The notes under the pieces are model-generated. The model ran no database searches, was not told the origin of the DNA, and saw only the letters and a list, made by a program, of their open reading frames with translations. Positions 61,037 through 64,000 of a stretch of 64,000 nucleotides of DNA are shown here, piece after piece. A program made the position numbers and the translations under genes. The DNA lies in contig NC_018338.1 of assembly GCF_000234665.1 (NCBI RefSeq), forward strand, positions 1,506,662 to 1,570,661. The letters run 5' to 3'. Each line of letters starts with the position of its first letter. Position 1 is the first letter of the stretch. This DNA is from Leishmania mexicana MHOM/GT/2001/U1103 (Eukaryota > Euglenozoa > Kinetoplastea > Trypanosomatida > Trypanosomatidae).

Positions 61037-62269
61037 TAGTGGAATGGGGTGAGACCACGGTGACAAATACCATGTAAGACCCTCACTCTATTCATGATGG
61101 ACTTTTGTGCGTCCATGCCCCCTTGTATGCTTAGGAGGAGAGAGTGCCCCGATGACGTCTGCGCTCATATATATATATATATTGCGCAGGTGCGTGTGCG
61201 TAGGTGCTGCCATTCGCCTGACATATGACCACGGCCCTTTCATTCACTTTGTTATGGGCTAATGGACGGGCTGCGCATGTATTTCTTTCCCTCTGTTTTT
61301 TTTTTGCGAGTTGGCTGATGTGTAGGCTAAAACATGTATGCTATTTCCGCACGTATTCCTCAATCGCGTCTTTCTCCTGTCTCGCTCTCCTATCTTCATC
61401 TCTCTCCACCACCCTCTCTCTCACCGTGCTGTGAGAAGTGCGACTCGTAGCGTGCGTGCGTGTATACGTGTGCTCGTGTGGATGCAACGACGTAATTCCA
61501 GCACCTTGCGCGCACTGCATCCTTCCCTTCCACGCTTGATTGCATGAGAGGAGGCTTCTTTTTCTTACTTCCTTTTTCTGGCAGCGAAGGTGCTCTGTCG
61601 GACTGGATGGCACACGACTGTTATCACGTTGTCATTCCTCTTCGTGTTTTTTTCAGGGCCCACGCATTTCCCTTGCCGCACTTGTGTCCCATGGTGGAGC
61701 GCTTCTCGATGTGTGTTTGTGCTCACTCGCGCCTGCCATGCTGTCGAGCGCGAGACTACCGCTGGCTTTTATTGCTTGTTTTCTTTCAGCCGTATGCGTT
61801 TTGATGCCTTCGTCTCCGAGGTGCAAAGTCCAGATGACTTTGATGGAAAGAATGGGGCGGAAAAAAGTAACGACGACGTTGCGAGCCTCAAAGACGGATT
61901 GGCCCAGTCCGCCATCACATGGAATGCTTCTACCTCTCGCTTTGCACAGCCCGGGTGCGCACCGGCGCATGGGGCGGTCGTCACGTCGAGACTCTTCTGC
62001 CCGCAACTGCATCACTTGCCGCTCCACGTCACCTCCATGTCACCCGCCTCGACGCACATTTCTCTATCCTTTCGAGCATGCAACTATATATAAGCCGCTG
62101 CGCGACACTGACACCGCCACATAGACATACACATAAACATGCAGATGCCCATACGACCAAGTGCCGCAGCGTGCTATCAGCGTTCTTTTCTCCGTGTCGA
62201 CAGCTAGGGGAGATGGGTGAGTCCACGTGCAGTCCTGCATACATGTGTTATCTCGAGAAGAAGAAATAG
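61037..62269. other. Spacer downstream of the last supported gene
   Basis: No gene is supported. An AT dinucleotide tract is at about 61167-61183. Pyrimidine-rich blocks occur at about 61280-61330 and 61365-61430. Frames at 61540-62124 show no protein-like features. Confidence 0.5.
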
Positions 62270-64000
62270 CGTGCGGTGGTTTGGCTTGTGCACAGGTCCG
62301 GCAATACAGGCTGTAGTGAACTGGGCCGTAGATGACATTTGTCAAAAGGCAGATCAGTAACGTGTGAGGCACCAATGCAGGTACGCACATGCGAGATAGG
62401 ACGTGGGAGGGGGTGCTCAAGCGAGGGCGGGACATGAACAGATGATGACTCGACAACACGATCATTTAACAGCAACATCTGATAGACACCAAACCGTCTT
62501 GACGTGAACACGTTTACAATTTCTCTGACAGTACAGCCCGCCCCATCGCTGAAGCTCTCTCTCACACTGATCTCCCCTGGCGTTGCCTGTGCGTGCTTTG
62601 CAGCATTCATCGTTGACTTTTCTCCTGCACAAGCGTTCATGACCCAGCACAATCGAAACTCTTGCTGTGCCTGTCCTTGAAGCCTTTACCAAGGCGTAGG
62701 GACCTCTTTGGGGGTCATGTGATATGCAGTACTTCTTTTACAAGGTTTATTTTCCTGGGCAGGGCACACTCTCACAGCACGACGCCGTGATCGCTTTTCA
62801 TGACGTTTCTCCTCTCCGTGCACTCGTCTCTCTCTGTGTGTGTGTCTTTGTGTCTCTCTTGGTCAGCCTCGCCGTCATGGCACCATCCTGATCCGCCCTG
62901 CTCGCTGACAGCGTAACCGTCATGGCAGCGAGTGCTTTGACCGCAACATCTGATGCGTATCTTGAGCCGGTGCGCCTCAACGCTATATCCCCCCGCTACG
63001 GTTCTGAGGGATGGAGCCGTGCCCGATCTCGAGAGTCATGGAGGCGCCGTCAGGGTGACGAATTACACGACTGGTCGTGCTGCTCAAAAAGGCCATGACG
63101 CAGAGAAAATTTATGGTTGCGGGTGGAAGGGGGGGGGGCATTGCTAGGAATACGTCGAGAAGTCAAAGCTCCTGTGGACAGCCTGTGTGGGACTGCATGG
63201 CCCTACTCTAGAACTTTGCAACCTCACGTCAAGTCGACGCGAAACATGCTCCGCTTTCTCTGCGATGAATTCGGCCACAGAGCCGGCGATCTTGTGCCGT
63301 CCCTCCGTGCTGTGATGCCAACACCAACAACGAACGAGATTAACAGCAACATCTGATGAGCGCGCTAACGCGCGACCTCATGACGCGAACTCGTTTTTAT
63401 AACAGCTGACGCATGGAGACTGACGGATCATCTACTTCTCATTTGAGAACCACAAGCGCGTGATTGGCCATTGCAGCGCCCCGCAACTAGAACGCCTGCT
63501 TCTGGGAGCGAACAGCGTACTGAAACCCTACAACAGCCCACGGGCCGCATCCTCGCACTCCGGCACGGACACTCAGCCTCCTGAAACTCATCACACAGTC
63601 GCCGCTTTTCAAGCAAATAGTAGCGCAGCTCCTCCGGCAATCATCACTTACCTTTAACAAACAGCCCGCCCCTAAACCCCCGACCCCGCCAGAACCAATA
63701 CCGGAGTTGAACTACCCCCTCCCCCTCGCCCGCCCGCTGCACCGCTACCGCTGATGAGGACCCACTTACGACGGTCTTATGACACAACACATCCCGACCA
63801 TGGATTGAAGTCAAGTGTTCAACAAACAACGAGGGGCGCGCCACACGATTTCCAGCCGGCGCGCCCTGTGACTGAGGTAGCGTGCGAGCGGGCGGCGTTG
63901 TGCGGACGTCCCACCAGCTACCACGTGGAGTGTATACCCCTTCAGTCTTCGCGGTCGGTCGTTTTCTGGGCCAAGATGCGCACTCTCGCACGGCAGCTGG
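62270..64000. repeat. Region of diverged retroposon-like repeats, no gene seen
   Basis: The motif AACAGCAACATCTGAT or a close form occurs at about 62465-62481, 62937-62953 (GACCGCAACATCTGAT) and 63341-63356. After the first and third copies comes a second shared piece, TGACGTGAACACGTTTACAA versus TGACGCGAACTCGTTTTTAT (about 62499-62519 and 63380-63400). Pyrimidine splice tracts are sparse compared with the rest of the window. The last 350 bases (about 63655-64000) are C-rich and then GC-rich, and look unlike the other spacers. All of this fits a cluster of old SIDER-type retroposon remnants, but I could not align them to a consensus. Confidence 0.45.

Noticed and set aside
63734..63790. A second CTGATGAG with a small GACC/GGTC stem, considered as a hammerhead ribozyme
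   Set aside because: The conserved GAAA and the remaining stems are missing.

Overview
The window looks like part of a Leishmania (Trypanosomatidae) chromosome. All supported genes are intronless and lie on the + strand. They are separated by long spacers rich in pyrimidine tracts and in CA/GT, AT and homopolymer tracts. Most genes have a polypyrimidine tract followed by an AG shortly upstream of the start codon, as expected for spliced-leader trans-splicing. A SIDER2-like retroposon lies in one spacer. Recognisable products are eukaryotic, and one is specific to kinetoplastids: the kinetochore kinase KKT3. From memory, the pairing of KKT3 with a poly(A)-binding protein of the PABP2 type fits the chromosome 35 locus of L. 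major (34 in L. mexicana). I could not check that by search.

Layout, left to right: the 3' end of an unidentified gene (1-189); a Spb4/DDX55-like DEAD-box helicase (2491-4584); a J-domain protein (5777-6970); a small ORF that looks broken by one extra T (8080-8536); KKT3 (9957-13847); an RIIa plus EF-hand protein, probably a radial-spoke component (14823-15662); an acidic-tailed TPR protein resembling Acl4 (16834-17850); a large protein with CTFxP motifs (19086-22385); SF3B5 (23426-23680); a SIDER2-like element (about 24148-24730); an SseB-domain protein, probably mitochondrial (24990-26435); HDDC2-type 5'-nucleotidase (27300-27920); two unidentified proteins (28774-31935, 33059-34816); PABP (37319-39103).

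A gene-free stretch of about 6.9 kb follows PABP. Then come a TB2/DP1/HVA22 (REEP)-like membrane protein (45967-46884), HBS1 (48878-50815), a DUF2009/UPF0652 protein (52300-53778), RNA polymerase III subunit RPC4 (54623-55717), BBS1 (56568-58346), a Vma21-like membrane protein (59148-59837) and a 57-residue membrane protein (60863-61036). The last 3 kb carries no convincing gene, but it does carry diverged copies of a short repeat that look like retroposon remnants.

The genes form part of one directional polycistronic unit, not a functional operon. Themes recur all the same: RNA biology (helicase, SF3B5, PABP, HBS1, RPC4), ribosome assembly (helicase, Acl4-like), flagellum and cilium (RIIa/EF-hand protein, BBS1), and membrane or organelle assembly (REEP-like, Vma21-like). 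No tRNA, rRNA, CRISPR array or strand-switch region was seen. Where the longest open frame began at a non-ATG codon or ran upstream of the likely splice site, I moved the start to an internal ATG.
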